From: an uncultured Acetobacter sp.
GTDB lineage: Bacteria > Pseudomonadota > Alphaproteobacteria > Acetobacterales > Acetobacteraceae
Direction: 5' to 3'
NCBI RefSeq assembly: GCF_937875265.1
Contig: NZ_CALLXM010000251.1
Location: 1-23,691 of the forward strand
Length of the DNA stretch: 23,691 nucleotides
The notes beneath the pieces are model-generated. The model was not told the origin of the DNA and searched no databases. It was given only the letters and a program-made list of their open reading frames with translations. This document shows positions 1-7,375 of this stretch, in pieces (position 1 is the first letter of the stretch; each line of letters starts with the position of its first letter). Both the position numbers and the translations under genes were made by a program.

Positions 1-761
1 GCAAGGTCTGCTGCAAACTGGTGGGGCAGGGGTTCCCGCCCATAAGGGGCCAGCTTTTGTGACAGCGCGGTTTTCAGGCCGGAGAAGGAGAAGTCACACC
101 CCGCACGGCCCATCAGCGGGCGCGGCAGGGGGATGGCCTTTGGGTTGCCTGACTGAGCCAGCTTTTCCAGCGCCGGGCCGCCGGGCCAGCCAAGGCCGAG
201 CATTTTGGCAACCTTGTCAAACGCTTCCCCCGCCGCATCATCAATCGTGCCGCCCAGCTTGCGGTAACGGCCCACCCCTTCCACCGTAATGCACTGGCAA
301 TGGCCGCCAGAAACCAGCAGCAGAAGGTAGGGGAAGGCCGCGCCTCCGGGCACCAGGCCGGGCAGGCGGGCTGTCAGGGCATGGGCTTCCACATGGTTGA
401 CCGCCACAAACGGCTTGCCGAGTGAAAGCGCCAGCCCCTTGGCAAAACTGGCCCCCACAATCAGGCCGCCAATCAGCCCCGGCCCGGTGCTGGCGGCAAT
501 AAAGCCGATCTCCTGCGGGGTCATCCCCGCGTCTTTCAGGGTGGTCTGCACGAGTCCGGGCAGGAGGGCCAGATGCGCTCGGGCGGCAATTTCCGGCACC
601 ACGCCCCCAAAATCTGCATGGCCGTCCTGCGACACGATCCTTTGAGCGAGGCACGCCCCCTCGGCGGAGAGGATGGCGCAGGCGGTTTCATCGCATGACG
701 ATTCGATGGCCAGCACAGGTCCGGTAACAGGGCGGTTTTTCTGCGGGTTCTGGTGTGTCAT
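1..761 (-). CDS. tsaD: TsaD, tRNA N6-threonylcarbamoyladenosine transferase subunit (C-terminus cut by window edge)
   Basis: The 253 visible residues are the N-terminal three quarters of the Kae1/TsaD/Gcp family. TsaD transfers the threonylcarbamoyl group to A37 of ANN-decoding tRNAs together with TsaB and TsaE. Seen: the ASKHA nucleotide-fold start VLAIESSCDETACAI (about residues 16-30), the metal-binding HVEAH motif (about 123-127), the glycine-rich LLLVSGGHCQ stretch, the GGTIDDAAGEAFDKVAKMLGL block, and FSFSGLKTA near the edge. The ATG at 761-759 has a GGAG about 13 bases upstream and no better in-frame start. The gene runs off the left end of the window. It is divergent from hemC, a common alphaproteobacterial arrangement, so 762-934 should hold promoters for both. 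Confidence 0.96.
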   Translation of the reverse strand, partial: MTHQNPQKNRPVTGPVLAIESSCDETACAILSAEGACLAQRIVSQDGHADFGGVVPEIAARAHLALLPGLVQTTLKDAGMTPQEIGFIAASTGPGLIGGLIVGASFAKGLALSLGKPFVAVNHVEAHALTARLPGLVPGGAAFPYLLLLVSGGHCQCITVEGVGRYRKLGGTIDDAAGEAFDKVAKMLGLGWPGGPALEKLAQSGNPKAIPLPRPLMGRAGCDFSFSGLKTALSQKLAPYGREPLPHQFAADL

Positions 762-934
762 GGCCCTGTGGCTCCGTGTGCTGTGATGGGGAACAAGCCC
801 TGCCATTCTGCGTGTGATCCGGGTCCGAAACGGTCTGCTGCGCGTGCGGTGCGCTTCTGGGGCGCAAGTTTTTCAGACCTTTCGGGTATCATGGCTTCTT
901 GTCCTTTCTCCATTCCCGGTAATAGACACATCTT

Positions 935-2008
935 ATGGACTCAGCCTACCCTTCCTCGCCCGCCCCTTCGCCAGCGCTGCAGAAAGTTGCGGCGGAAGCG
1001 GCGGCCCGCCAGAAAAAGACCTCAGGGCATTCGTCCCGTCGTCTTCTGCCCCTCCGTGTCGGAACCCGAGGCTCCCCCCTCGCGCTGGTCCAGACCCGTG
1101 CCTTCCTGACTATGCTCACACGCTTCTGCCCCGTGCTGCGGGATATGGGTGCGTTTCAGGAGCATCAGATCAACACCACGGGTGATCAGGTGCAGAACAG
1201 GCGGCTGGCCGAAATTGGCGGCAAGGGCCTGTTTGCCAAGGAAATTCACGAGGCCCTGTCTGATGGCCGCATTGATTTTGCCGTCCATAGCCTCAAAGAC
1301 CTTGAAACCACATTGCCGCCCGGCCTCGTGCTGGCCTGCACGCTGCGGCGGGAAGATGCGCGGGATGCGCTGATCCTTGGCCCCAACCTTGCCCCGACTG
1401 ACCCGGATGATCCGTATTCCGCTCTGCCACAGGGTGCGATGGTAGGCTGTGCGTCTGTCCGCCGTCAGGCTCAGATGTTGCATCTGCGGCCTGACCTGCA
1501 ATTCGGTCTGCTGCGTGGCAATGTGCAAACCCGACTCGATAAGCTGGCGAGCCGCCAGTGTGACGCCACGCTGCTGGCTTTGGCGGGTCTGCGGCGTCTG
1601 GGCATGGCGGAACGTGCGTCTCTGGTGCTGTCCCCCACAATCATGGTCCCGGCTGCCGGGCAGGGCATTGTGGGCGTGACGGTGCGTGAAGACGATATTG
1701 AACTGCGTGAACTGCTGGCCGCCATTGAGGATTATGAAGCCCGGGCTGTAGCGACGGCGGAACGTGCGCTTCTGGCGGAACTGGACGGCTCCTGCCACAC
1801 GCCAATCGGCGGCTATGCGCAGCTGATTCCTGTTGTGGCGGGTGAAGAGCCTAAGCTCCACCTGACCGGCCTTGTGGCGCGGGAAGACGGGTCCTTCCTG
1901 CTGAAGCGCACCATCAGCGGTGCGCCGGAAGATGCAGCGCGTCTGGGTCGGGAACTGGGCGAAGGCCTGCGGACCGATAGCCCGTCCGACATTTTTGAAG
2001 AGAAATAA
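935..2008 (+). CDS. hemC: Porphobilinogen deaminase (hydroxymethylbilane synthase)
   Basis: Joins four porphobilinogen molecules into hydroxymethylbilane, the step before HemD in haem and sirohaem synthesis; cytosolic. Seen: the family start LRVGTRGSPLALVQT (about residues 41-55), GGKGLFAKEIHEAL, DFAVHSLKDLET, the GLLRGNVQTRLDKL block, MVPAAGQGIVGV, and LDGSCHTPIGGYA. Cys287 in the last motif is the expected attachment site of the dipyrromethane cofactor. Length is 357 aa against about 310 usual. The excess is an Ala/Pro/Lys-rich leader of about 40 residues, and no in-frame start lies closer to the conserved core, so the ATG at 935 is kept. hemD follows after 9 bases, so the two are probably one transcript. 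Confidence 0.96.
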   Translation: MDSAYPSSPAPSPALQKVAAEAAARQKKTSGHSSRRLLPLRVGTRGSPLALVQTRAFLTMLTRFCPVLRDMGAFQEHQINTTGDQVQNRRLAEIGGKGLFAKEIHEALSDGRIDFAVHSLKDLETTLPPGLVLACTLRREDARDALILGPNLAPTDPDDPYSALPQGAMVGCASVRRQAQMLHLRPDLQFGLLRGNVQTRLDKLASRQCDATLLALAGLRRLGMAERASLVLSPTIMVPAAGQGIVGVTVREDDIELRELLAAIEDYEARAVATAERALLAELDGSCHTPIGGYAQLIPVVAGEEPKLHLTGLVAREDGSFLLKRTISGAPEDAARLGRELGEGLRTDSPSDIFEEK

Positions 2009-2017
2009 GGCCGCCTG

Positions 2018-2752
2018 ATGCCAGCCCCCGGTACCAGCCCCGGCGTGCTGGTTACGCGGCCTGAGCCGGGGCTATCTGAAACACTGGCTGCCGTTTCTGC
2101 TGCGGGGTGGGTGCCTTATGCTTCCCCGGCGCTGCTGATTACCCCCCACAGGCTTCAGGCATCCTCTTTGCAGTTTGCTGCGTGTGTGCTGACCAGTGGA
2201 CAGGCCGTGCAGGCCGCGCAGGCTGCGTTACCCCCCACATGCCCAGTTTACGCCGTAGGAGACCGCACAGCGCAGCGCGCCCGTGTTGCGGGGTTTCATG
2301 CTGTGCACAGCGCACAGGGCGATGCTGAGGCACTGGCGGCACTGATTGCCAGCAGGCAGGCACAAGCCGCCGGGCCTCTTTTACTGCTTTCCGGTGCGCG
2401 GCAGGGCATGGCTCTGGTGGAGCAGTTGCGGCAGATAGGCTTTCGGGTTGTGCGGCGCGTGGCCTACACGGCACAGCCAGTCAGCCAGATTGGTCAGGAT
2501 GCACTGGCCGCCCTAGAGAATGGCCAGATCAGCTATTGCCTGTTTTTTTCCTCGGAAAGTGCTGAGAGCTGGATCTCGGCTCTGCCGGAAGTAGGGCGGA
2601 CAATTGCGAGTCGAACGACAGGTATTGTTATTTCGCAGGCCGTGGCAGATGTGCTGAAAAAAGCAGGGTGGGCGCATATTGTCGTTGCTCGCAAACCTAC
2701 TGCGCAGGCCATGCTGATGGCTCTGGGGCAAAGGGCTGAACCCCGGACATAA
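2018..2752 (+). CDS. hemD: Uroporphyrinogen-III synthase
   Basis: Closes and inverts ring D of hydroxymethylbilane to give uroporphyrinogen III. HemD proteins are poorly conserved in sequence. The call rests on the bilobed Rossmann-like pattern: VLVTRPEPGLSETLAAV at the start, YAVGDRTAQRARVAGF in the first lobe, PLLLLSGARQGMALVEQL in the middle, and YCLFFSSESAESWISAL with IVISQAVADVLKKAGW in the second lobe. The 244 aa length is normal, and the gene sits directly behind hemC. The ATG at 2018 is 9 bases after the hemC stop. A strong hairpin terminator follows at once, so hemC-hemD ends here. In many alphaproteobacteria a mitofilin-like gene and a HemY-like gene come next; neither is present. 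Confidence 0.9.
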   Translation: MPAPGTSPGVLVTRPEPGLSETLAAVSAAGWVPYASPALLITPHRLQASSLQFAACVLTSGQAVQAAQAALPPTCPVYAVGDRTAQRARVAGFHAVHSAQGDAEALAALIASRQAQAAGPLLLLSGARQGMALVEQLRQIGFRVVRRVAYTAQPVSQIGQDALAALENGQISYCLFFSSESAESWISALPEVGRTIASRTTGIVISQAVADVLKKAGWAHIVVARKPTAQAMLMALGQRAEPRT

Positions 2753-2790
2753 AAAAACCGGCCTCCGGGAAATCCCGAAAGCCGGTTTTT
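2753..2790. terminator. Bidirectional intrinsic terminator between hemD and secB
   Basis: The arms at 2753-2762 (AAAAACCGGC) and 2781-2790 (GCCGGTTTTT) are perfect complements. The loop contains a small GGG/CCC inner hairpin (2767-2769 with 2774-2776). The stem carries A-runs on its left side and T-runs on its right, so each strand gives a GC stem followed by a U-tract. It lies between the converging hemD and secB genes and can end both. Confidence 0.88.
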
Positions 2791-2845
2791 AGAAACCTTT
2801 GGTAAGGTGAGGCCCGCAACGTGTTACCGGCACAGGCCGTCAGCC

Positions 2846-3343
2846 TCAGGCATTCCCAGCGGTCTGCGGGAATTCCGCACGTTTGGCCTGCCACAGAGCC
2901 ACAAAGTCAATCGGCTGGAGCACGATCGGCGGGAAGCCACCATCACGCGTCACATCGCTGATGATGTTGCGGGCATACGGGAAGATCAGACGCGGCACTT
3001 CAACCAGCAGCATCGGCTCAATCAGTTCCTGCGGCGGGTTGGTCAGCGTGACAACAGCTGCATAAGCCAGCTCAGCAATGAACACCGTGCGGCCAGCAGC
3101 GCCACCTTCGGTTTCCGGTGCTTCCTTGGCTTCAGTCTTGATGGCCAGCGTCACTTCATAAACAGACTGATCGTCCTGAAGGCGGTTGGCCTGAACATCA
3201 ATGTTCACGGCAATATTGGGCTGAGAGCGCAGTGTAGCAAAGATTTCTGCGCCGCCGGGCACTTCAAAGGACAGATCCCGCGTGTACTGCAGGTTAATTG
3301 CAAGAGGAAGGGCGGGGGGAGCAGGCTGTTCAGATTCAGACAT
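2846..3343 (-). CDS. secB: SecB, protein-export chaperone
   Basis: Tetrameric cytosolic chaperone that holds preproteins unfolded and delivers them to SecA. Seen: LAINLQYTRDLSFEVPGG near the N-terminus, VYEVTLAIKTEA, the FIAELAYAAVVTL strand, and the conserved C-terminal half VEVPRLIFPYARNIISDVTRDGGFPP, the family signature. Length of 165 aa is usual for alphaproteobacteria; the tail AEFPQTAGNA is short. The ATG at 3343 opens the acidic leader MSESEQPAPPALP. A histidine-phosphatase gene lies 125 bases upstream in the same direction and a Tim44-like gene beyond it. SecB and a Tim44-like protein are neighbours in many alphaproteobacteria, which supports the call. Confidence 0.97.
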   Translation of the reverse strand: MSESEQPAPPALPLAINLQYTRDLSFEVPGGAEIFATLRSQPNIAVNIDVQANRLQDDQSVYEVTLAIKTEAKEAPETEGGAAGRTVFIAELAYAAVVTLTNPPQELIEPMLLVEVPRLIFPYARNIISDVTRDGGFPPIVLQPIDFVALWQAKRAEFPQTAGNA

Positions 3344-3468
3344 GGAAAAATAAGCTTTCTTAATCAGGTCACACTGAGGCCTTTAGCGGTAGCATGCTGA
3401 TCTTGCTTCGCCAACCGTCAGAATGAGACAGAAAAAATTAAAAGGTTTTTCATGGATAGGCCTGGTTT

Positions 3469-3987
3469 TCAGGCGTGTAGAGGCTGCCAGTCTCCGTTTT
3501 CCAGGCTTTCACCACACAGGCCCAGCAGGAACCACCAGTGAGACACCACAAGGGTTTCTCCCGCATCAGGCTGCTGCGCCATAAAGGCGCGGAAGCGCTG
3601 CACGCGGTCCTGCAACATGGCGTCACTCTCCGGGGCGGCGGACCACCAGACATCTTCCAGCGCATCAAAATTCAGGTGTGGCCAGCTTTCACATAAGGTG
3701 GACGCGGTTGAGCCTTCATCACAGGAATACATATTGCGCTCCCGCACCAGCGGGGTGATTTCCGGCGTAATGTTCAGGGCGCGGGCAATGGGGGTGGCTG
3801 TCTCCAGCGCGCGGGTAAAGGGTGAGACCAGAATACGGGTAATGCCGGTCCCCGCCAGATCCTGCACAAGGCGCTGCGCATGGACACGGCCCCGGGTGGA
3901 CAGAGGGGGGTCTGACAGACCGGGGTCACGCCCTGTGGCAGTGTACAGCCGGTTGAATTCGCTTTCGCAGTGCCGCAAAATAATCAT
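3469..3987 (-). CDS. Histidine phosphatase superfamily protein (phosphoglycerate mutase-like)
   Basis: Small member of the RHG phosphatase branch. Seen in the 172-residue form: the LRHCESEFN motif with Arg5 and catalytic His6, LSDPPLSTRGRVHAQRL, VSPFTRALETA with Arg59, the acid-donor region around Glu83 (LVRERN), and the second histidine in VVSHWWFL (His150). The start at 3987 puts the RHG motif at the N-terminus, as is usual. A longer reading to an ATG at 4050 adds 21 residues with no family look and no ribosome site. Substrate is unknown: the family includes phosphoglycerate mutases, cobalamin and sugar phosphatases and protein phosphatases, and this sequence lacks features that would decide. 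It may share a transcript with secB (125-base gap). Confidence 0.82.
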   Translation of the reverse strand: MIILRHCESEFNRLYTATGRDPGLSDPPLSTRGRVHAQRLVQDLAGTGITRILVSPFTRALETATPIARALNITPEITPLVRERNMYSCDEGSTASTLCESWPHLNFDALEDVWWSAAPESDAMLQDRVQRFRAFMAQQPDAGETLVVSHWWFLLGLCGESLENGDWQPLHA

Positions 3988-4148
3988 GATCCAGCACTTA
4001 GGAACAGCCGCTGGCGTTCCGCAAGGGGCAGAGAGCTTGCGTGTGCGCATTGTATCAGGCGGGGGGCTTGTCTATGTATAAAAAGAGGTCTCCTGAACGA
4101 TAGGGCCGCGCCTGAAGCCCGGGCTGGTCGAACATGGACGTGTGACAG

Positions 4149-4826
4149 ATGGATTTTTCTTTCGGCCATTTTCCGGTCGATCTGATTCTTTTCGCTCTTG
4201 TGGCGGCTTTTCTGGCTCTGCGTCTGCGCAGTGTGCTGGGTAAACGGGTTGGCATTCAGCCTGCGCCCATGCCTGTGCCGCTGCGGCCAGAAGCCGCGGG
4301 AAAAGTGATAGATGGCAAGGCGGAACAGGTTGAGGCCGCCACATATGACATTCCTGCGCAGAACACCCGTGTGGGCCAGTTGCTGGCTGACGCACAGGCG
4401 CAGGAATCCGGTTTTACACCGCAGCGGTTTCTGTCCGGTGCGCAGGCAACCTTCCAGCAGGTAGTGAAAGCCTTTGCTGAAGGGGACCGTGCAACCCTGA
4501 AAAACCGCCTGACACCGGCTGTTTATACCTCTTTTGATGCTGCCATTGCCGCGCGTGAAGCTGCAGGTGAAAAACAGCGCAGTGAAATCCGCGCGATTCG
4601 GTCTCTGGCGATTGAGGATGTGCGTCTGGTGCGGCTGGATGTGGGCACTGGTGCCTCCATTGATGTGCGTATTGTGTCTGATCAGATCAGCCTGCTGACG
4701 GATGCACAGGGCCAGCCCGTTACAGGGACTGATGCTGTAACCGAATTTTCTGATCTGTGGACGTTTGAGCACCTGCTGGGTGTTAACGGCAGCAGCTGGC
4801 GTCTGGCTTCGGCGCGGAGTGCGTGA
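4149..4826 (+). CDS. Tim44/TimA-like membrane-anchored protein
   Basis: Seen: an N-terminal hydrophobic segment (about residues 8-25, VDLILFALVAAFLALRL) followed by the LRSVLGKR motif typical of bacterial Tim44-like proteins, a Pro/Ala-rich linker, then a Tim44 domain from about residue 85 (SGFTPQRFLSGAQATFQQVVKAFAEGD, LKNRLTPAVYTSFDAAI) to the C-terminal strand TFEHLLGVNGSSWRLAS. Length of 225 aa is normal. Bacterial TimA proteins sit at the inner membrane; a role in membrane-protein or envelope biogenesis is inferred from mitochondrial Tim44. The neighbourhood with secB and an Smr gene matches the family. The gene overlaps the next one by four bases (GTGA), which suggests translational coupling to the methyltransferase. 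Confidence 0.88.
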   Translation: MDFSFGHFPVDLILFALVAAFLALRLRSVLGKRVGIQPAPMPVPLRPEAAGKVIDGKAEQVEAATYDIPAQNTRVGQLLADAQAQESGFTPQRFLSGAQATFQQVVKAFAEGDRATLKNRLTPAVYTSFDAAIAAREAAGEKQRSEIRAIRSLAIEDVRLVRLDVGTGASIDVRIVSDQISLLTDAQGQPVTGTDAVTEFSDLWTFEHLLGVNGSSWRLASARSA

Positions 4827-5668
4827 AGGCACGGTCCGGGGCTGAACCTAAGCCGCCTGCGCGTTCGCAGCGGTATAAGGTTGGCCAGCAGCAGATTATC
4901 CGTGGGGACTGCCAGCGCGCGCTGCGGCGCATGTCGGCAGAGTCCGTGGATGTTATCATCACCTCACCCCCTTATAATATTGGCCTGTCCTACCGGAGCT
5001 ATCCGGACAGGAAGGAAGAGGAAGAGTATCTGGACTGGATGCTCGAGGTGGCGCGTGGTTTGCGCCGGGTGCTGCGGTCTGATGGCTCGTTTTTCCTGAA
5101 TATTTCAGGGTCCTCTGCCCAGCCGTGGCTACCGTTTGAACTGGCAGTCCGGCTGCGGGGTTTGTTCGTGCTGCAAAACCATATTTCGTGGGTGAAATCC
5201 ATTTCTGTGGGTGATGACAGTTTTGGCCATTTCAAACCCATGAACAGCCAGCGCTTCCTGCACCGGGGGCATGAGCATCTGTTTCATTTTACCCTTGCGG
5301 GGGACGTGAAGCTAGATCGGTTAAATGCCGGTGTGCCGTACAAGGACAAGACCAATATTGCCCGCCGTGGGCATGCGCAGGACCGGCGCTGCCGGGGCGA
5401 TGCGTGGTTTATTCCGTATGAAACCGTGCGGGACCGGAAACAAAAGTTCGATCATCCAGGCACTTTTCCCGTGGCTCTGCCGGAGCAGTGCCTGCTGCTG
5501 CACGGGCAGGAGGAAGCGCAGGTGCTGGACCCGTTTATGGGAACGGGTACAACGCTTTTAGCCGCACAGCGTATGGGATGTTTCGGGGTAGGAATTGAAA
5601 TTGACCCGGAGTATGTCGCCATCGCGCGGCAGCGTCTGGAAGAGGATATGAAGGCCTCAGAAGACTGA
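4823..5668 (+). CDS. Orphan beta-class DNA methyltransferase (N4-cytosine or N6-adenine)
   Basis: S-adenosylmethionine-dependent amino-methyltransferase. Seen: catalytic motif IV TSPPYN at residues 47-52 near the N-terminus, and the AdoMet-binding motif LDPFMGTGTT at 235-244 near the C-terminus. This IV-before-I order defines the beta class. Other blocks: QIIRGDCQRAL (24-34), NHISWVKSI (119-127), GVPYKDKTNIARRGH (170-184), WFIPYETVRDR and HPGTFPVALPEQCL (211-224). The SPPY form of motif IV is more usual in N4-cytosine enzymes, whereas CcrM-type adenine enzymes carry DPPY, so m4C is the likelier guess. Translation begins at GTG 4823, inside the stop of the Tim44-like gene. No restriction endonuclease gene is adjacent. 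Length is 281 aa; target site unknown. Confidence 0.9.
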   Translation: MKARSGAEPKPPARSQRYKVGQQQIIRGDCQRALRRMSAESVDVIITSPPYNIGLSYRSYPDRKEEEEYLDWMLEVARGLRRVLRSDGSFFLNISGSSAQPWLPFELAVRLRGLFVLQNHISWVKSISVGDDSFGHFKPMNSQRFLHRGHEHLFHFTLAGDVKLDRLNAGVPYKDKTNIARRGHAQDRRCRGDAWFIPYETVRDRKQKFDHPGTFPVALPEQCLLLHGQEEAQVLDPFMGTGTTLLAAQRMGCFGVGIEIDPEYVAIARQRLEEDMKASED

Positions 5669-5726
5669 CGATAGACTGATAATCGAATGTTTGAATGATT
5701 TTTATGAAAATAATCGTTTTGACATT

Positions 5727-5740
5727 TTGATATGTATCAA
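5727..5740. promoter_or_regulatory. Perfect FNR-type box upstream of the cytochrome c peroxidase gene
   Basis: TTGATATGTATCAA matches the FNR/CRP-family consensus TTGAT-N4-ATCAA at every fixed base and is a near-perfect palindrome. Its centre is at 5733.5. A weak -10-like TAGAAG at 5763-5768 would put the transcript start near 5775 and the box at about -41.5, the class II activator position. The peroxidase start codon is about 60 bases downstream of the box. The -10 and start-site assignment is inference; the box itself is directly visible. Confidence 0.8.
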
Positions 5741-5801
5741 ACACAACCCTGATAACAGAGAATAGAAGCTATGCAGTGTTTCTAAAAATTCAGGAGTTGT
5801 G

Positions 5802-7238
5802 GTGTTGCGCAGATTAATAGCCTCGTTAGTGGGAGTGGGTGTTCTGGCTTATGGCGGAACAATTGCTTTCCTTACCCATTTTGACCATGCAACCGCCCCC
5901 GAATTACCTGCTGCTTCACCCACGTTAAAAGATCCTGTGGCTCTTGCGGCTTTTAATGCTGTGCGTGAAGCCCGGTGTGATTACTGTCACGCCACAGGCC
6001 GTGACCTGCCGTTCTATTTCAAGCTGCCGATTGCTAATCAGCTGATGGCAAAAGACCTGCATGAAGGTCTGCGCCATTTCCGGATTGAGCCGGTTCTGGA
6101 AGCCTTCAATGAAGGGAAGGCGCCCACGGAAGAACAGCTCTCCCGTATTGAAGAAGTCATTACGCAAAACCGTATGCCCCCCAGCATGTATCTGCTCATG
6201 CACTGGCATGCGCATCTGTCTGATGGGGAACGTCAGGCTGTGCTAAAGTGGGTGGAAGACACCCGCCGTAAAAACTATGCTAACACGGGCGCTGCCGCCC
6301 AGTTTGCTGGTGAGCCTGTGCGCCCCGTGCCGGAAAGCGTGCCTGTTGATGCCGCCAAGGTGGCACTGGGCCGCAAGCTGTTCTTTGACAAAGGCCTGTC
6401 CGGGGACGGCACGCTGAACTGCGCAAGCTGCCATGACCTGAACCACGGTGGTGTGGACCATTTAGTGACGGCTACAGGGATCGGTGGCCAGAAAGGCCCC
6501 ATCAACGTGCCGACGGTCTATGATGCGTATTTCAAGATTGCCCAGTTCTGGAACGGTCGTGCGGATGATCTGGCGGCGCAGGCTGCTGGCCCCGTGATGA
6601 ACCCGCTTGAAATGGGCTCACATGACTGGCCAACTGTTGCGCAGAAACTGGGTGCCAACCCGGAATATGCCCCCATGTTCCAGACAGCCTTCGGCCCGGA
6701 TGCAGCGGTGGACCAGAACACCATCACCACAGCCATTGCCGAGTTTGAGAAAACGCTGATCACGCCGGACAGCCCGTTTGATGATTACCTCAAAGGGAAT
6801 GCCAGTGCGCTGAGTGAGCAGGCCAAGCGTGGCTATGACAAGTTCAAGAGCATTGGCTGCTCCGGCTGCCATAGCGGTATTGCTCTGGGCGGTGATGCGT
6901 ATGAACCGATGGGTCTGGAAGCGGACTACTTCAAAGACCGTGGTGGCAAGGTAACCGCTGCTGATGAAGGCCGTTACGATGTGACGCACAAGGAAGAAGA
7001 CCGCTTCCGGTTTGTGGTGCCCACGCTGCGTAACATTGACCAGACAGCCCCGTATTTCCACGATGGCAGCGCGAAGACGCTGGAAGACGCTGTGCGGAAA
7101 ATGGCGAAATACCAGACGCCGGACAGTGCTATTTCTGATCAGGACGTGAGCGACATTGTTGCATTCCTCAAAAGCCTGACTGGGAAGTATGAAGGCCACT
7201 CTCTGGCCGAGATGGGGCAGCCTGCTGCATCCCAGTAA
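5802..7238 (+). CDS. Membrane-anchored triheme cytochrome c peroxidase (YhjA / quinol peroxidase type)
   Basis: Periplasmic reduction of hydrogen peroxide using electrons from the respiratory chain. Seen (478-residue form): an N-terminal membrane segment (about 4-26), an extra N-terminal haem domain with CDYCH (Cys59-His63) and NRMPPSMY, then the classic diheme domain with CASCH (Cys207-His211), the GGQKGPINVPTVYDA and FWNGRADDL blocks, CSGCH (Cys353-His357) and the C-terminal FRFVVPTLRNIDQTAPYFHDGS. Diheme CcpA-type enzymes lack the first haem domain. E. coli YhjA and the Aggregatibacter quinol peroxidase have it and take electrons from quinol. Start: CAGGAG at 5791-5796 favours GTG 5802 (5-base spacing); GTG 5799 and TTG 5805 are alternatives. 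A perfect FNR box precedes it and a terminator follows. Confidence 0.95.
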   Translation: MLRRLIASLVGVGVLAYGGTIAFLTHFDHATAPELPAASPTLKDPVALAAFNAVREARCDYCHATGRDLPFYFKLPIANQLMAKDLHEGLRHFRIEPVLEAFNEGKAPTEEQLSRIEEVITQNRMPPSMYLLMHWHAHLSDGERQAVLKWVEDTRRKNYANTGAAAQFAGEPVRPVPESVPVDAAKVALGRKLFFDKGLSGDGTLNCASCHDLNHGGVDHLVTATGIGGQKGPINVPTVYDAYFKIAQFWNGRADDLAAQAAGPVMNPLEMGSHDWPTVAQKLGANPEYAPMFQTAFGPDAAVDQNTITTAIAEFEKTLITPDSPFDDYLKGNASALSEQAKRGYDKFKSIGCSGCHSGIALGGDAYEPMGLEADYFKDRGGKVTAADEGRYDVTHKEEDRFRFVVPTLRNIDQTAPYFHDGSAKTLEDAVRKMAKYQTPDSAISDQDVSDIVAFLKSLTGKYEGHSLAEMGQPAASQ

Positions 7239-7286
7239 TGCGTAAGAAAAGAGAGGGATGAGCGAGATAAACACGCTGATCTCTTG

Positions 7287-7333
7287 AAAGACGGCCCCTC
7301 AGCAGGTGATAAGCTTGCAGAGGGGCCGTCTTT
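7287..7333 (+). terminator. Strong intrinsic terminator after the peroxidase gene
   Basis: AAAGACGGCCCCTC at 7287-7300 pairs perfectly with GAGGGGCCGTCTTT at 7320-7333 around a 19-base loop, followed by a T-rich tail (TTTTGTTTG). It isolates the peroxidase transcript from the Smr gene, which begins about 45 bases later. Confidence 0.88.
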
Positions 7334-7375
7334 TGTTTGTACAAAGCAACGGTCAGAAAAAAGAAAGGGAAGCCA

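Noticed and set aside
3988..4050. N-terminal extension of the histidine phosphatase to ATG 4050
   Set aside because: The added 21 residues do not resemble the family, which begins at the RHG motif, and no ribosome site precedes that ATG.
5719..5724. TTGACA as a -35 box for the peroxidase gene
   Set aside because: A perfect hexamer, but no -10-like sequence lies 16-18 bases downstream. The FNR box just after it is the better explanation of the promoter.
7337..7375. Longer Smr protein starting at TTG 7337
   Set aside because: That codon lies in the T-rich tail of the preceding terminator, and the extra residues are not family-like. GTG 7376 has a ribosome site and puts the conserved leader at the N-terminus.
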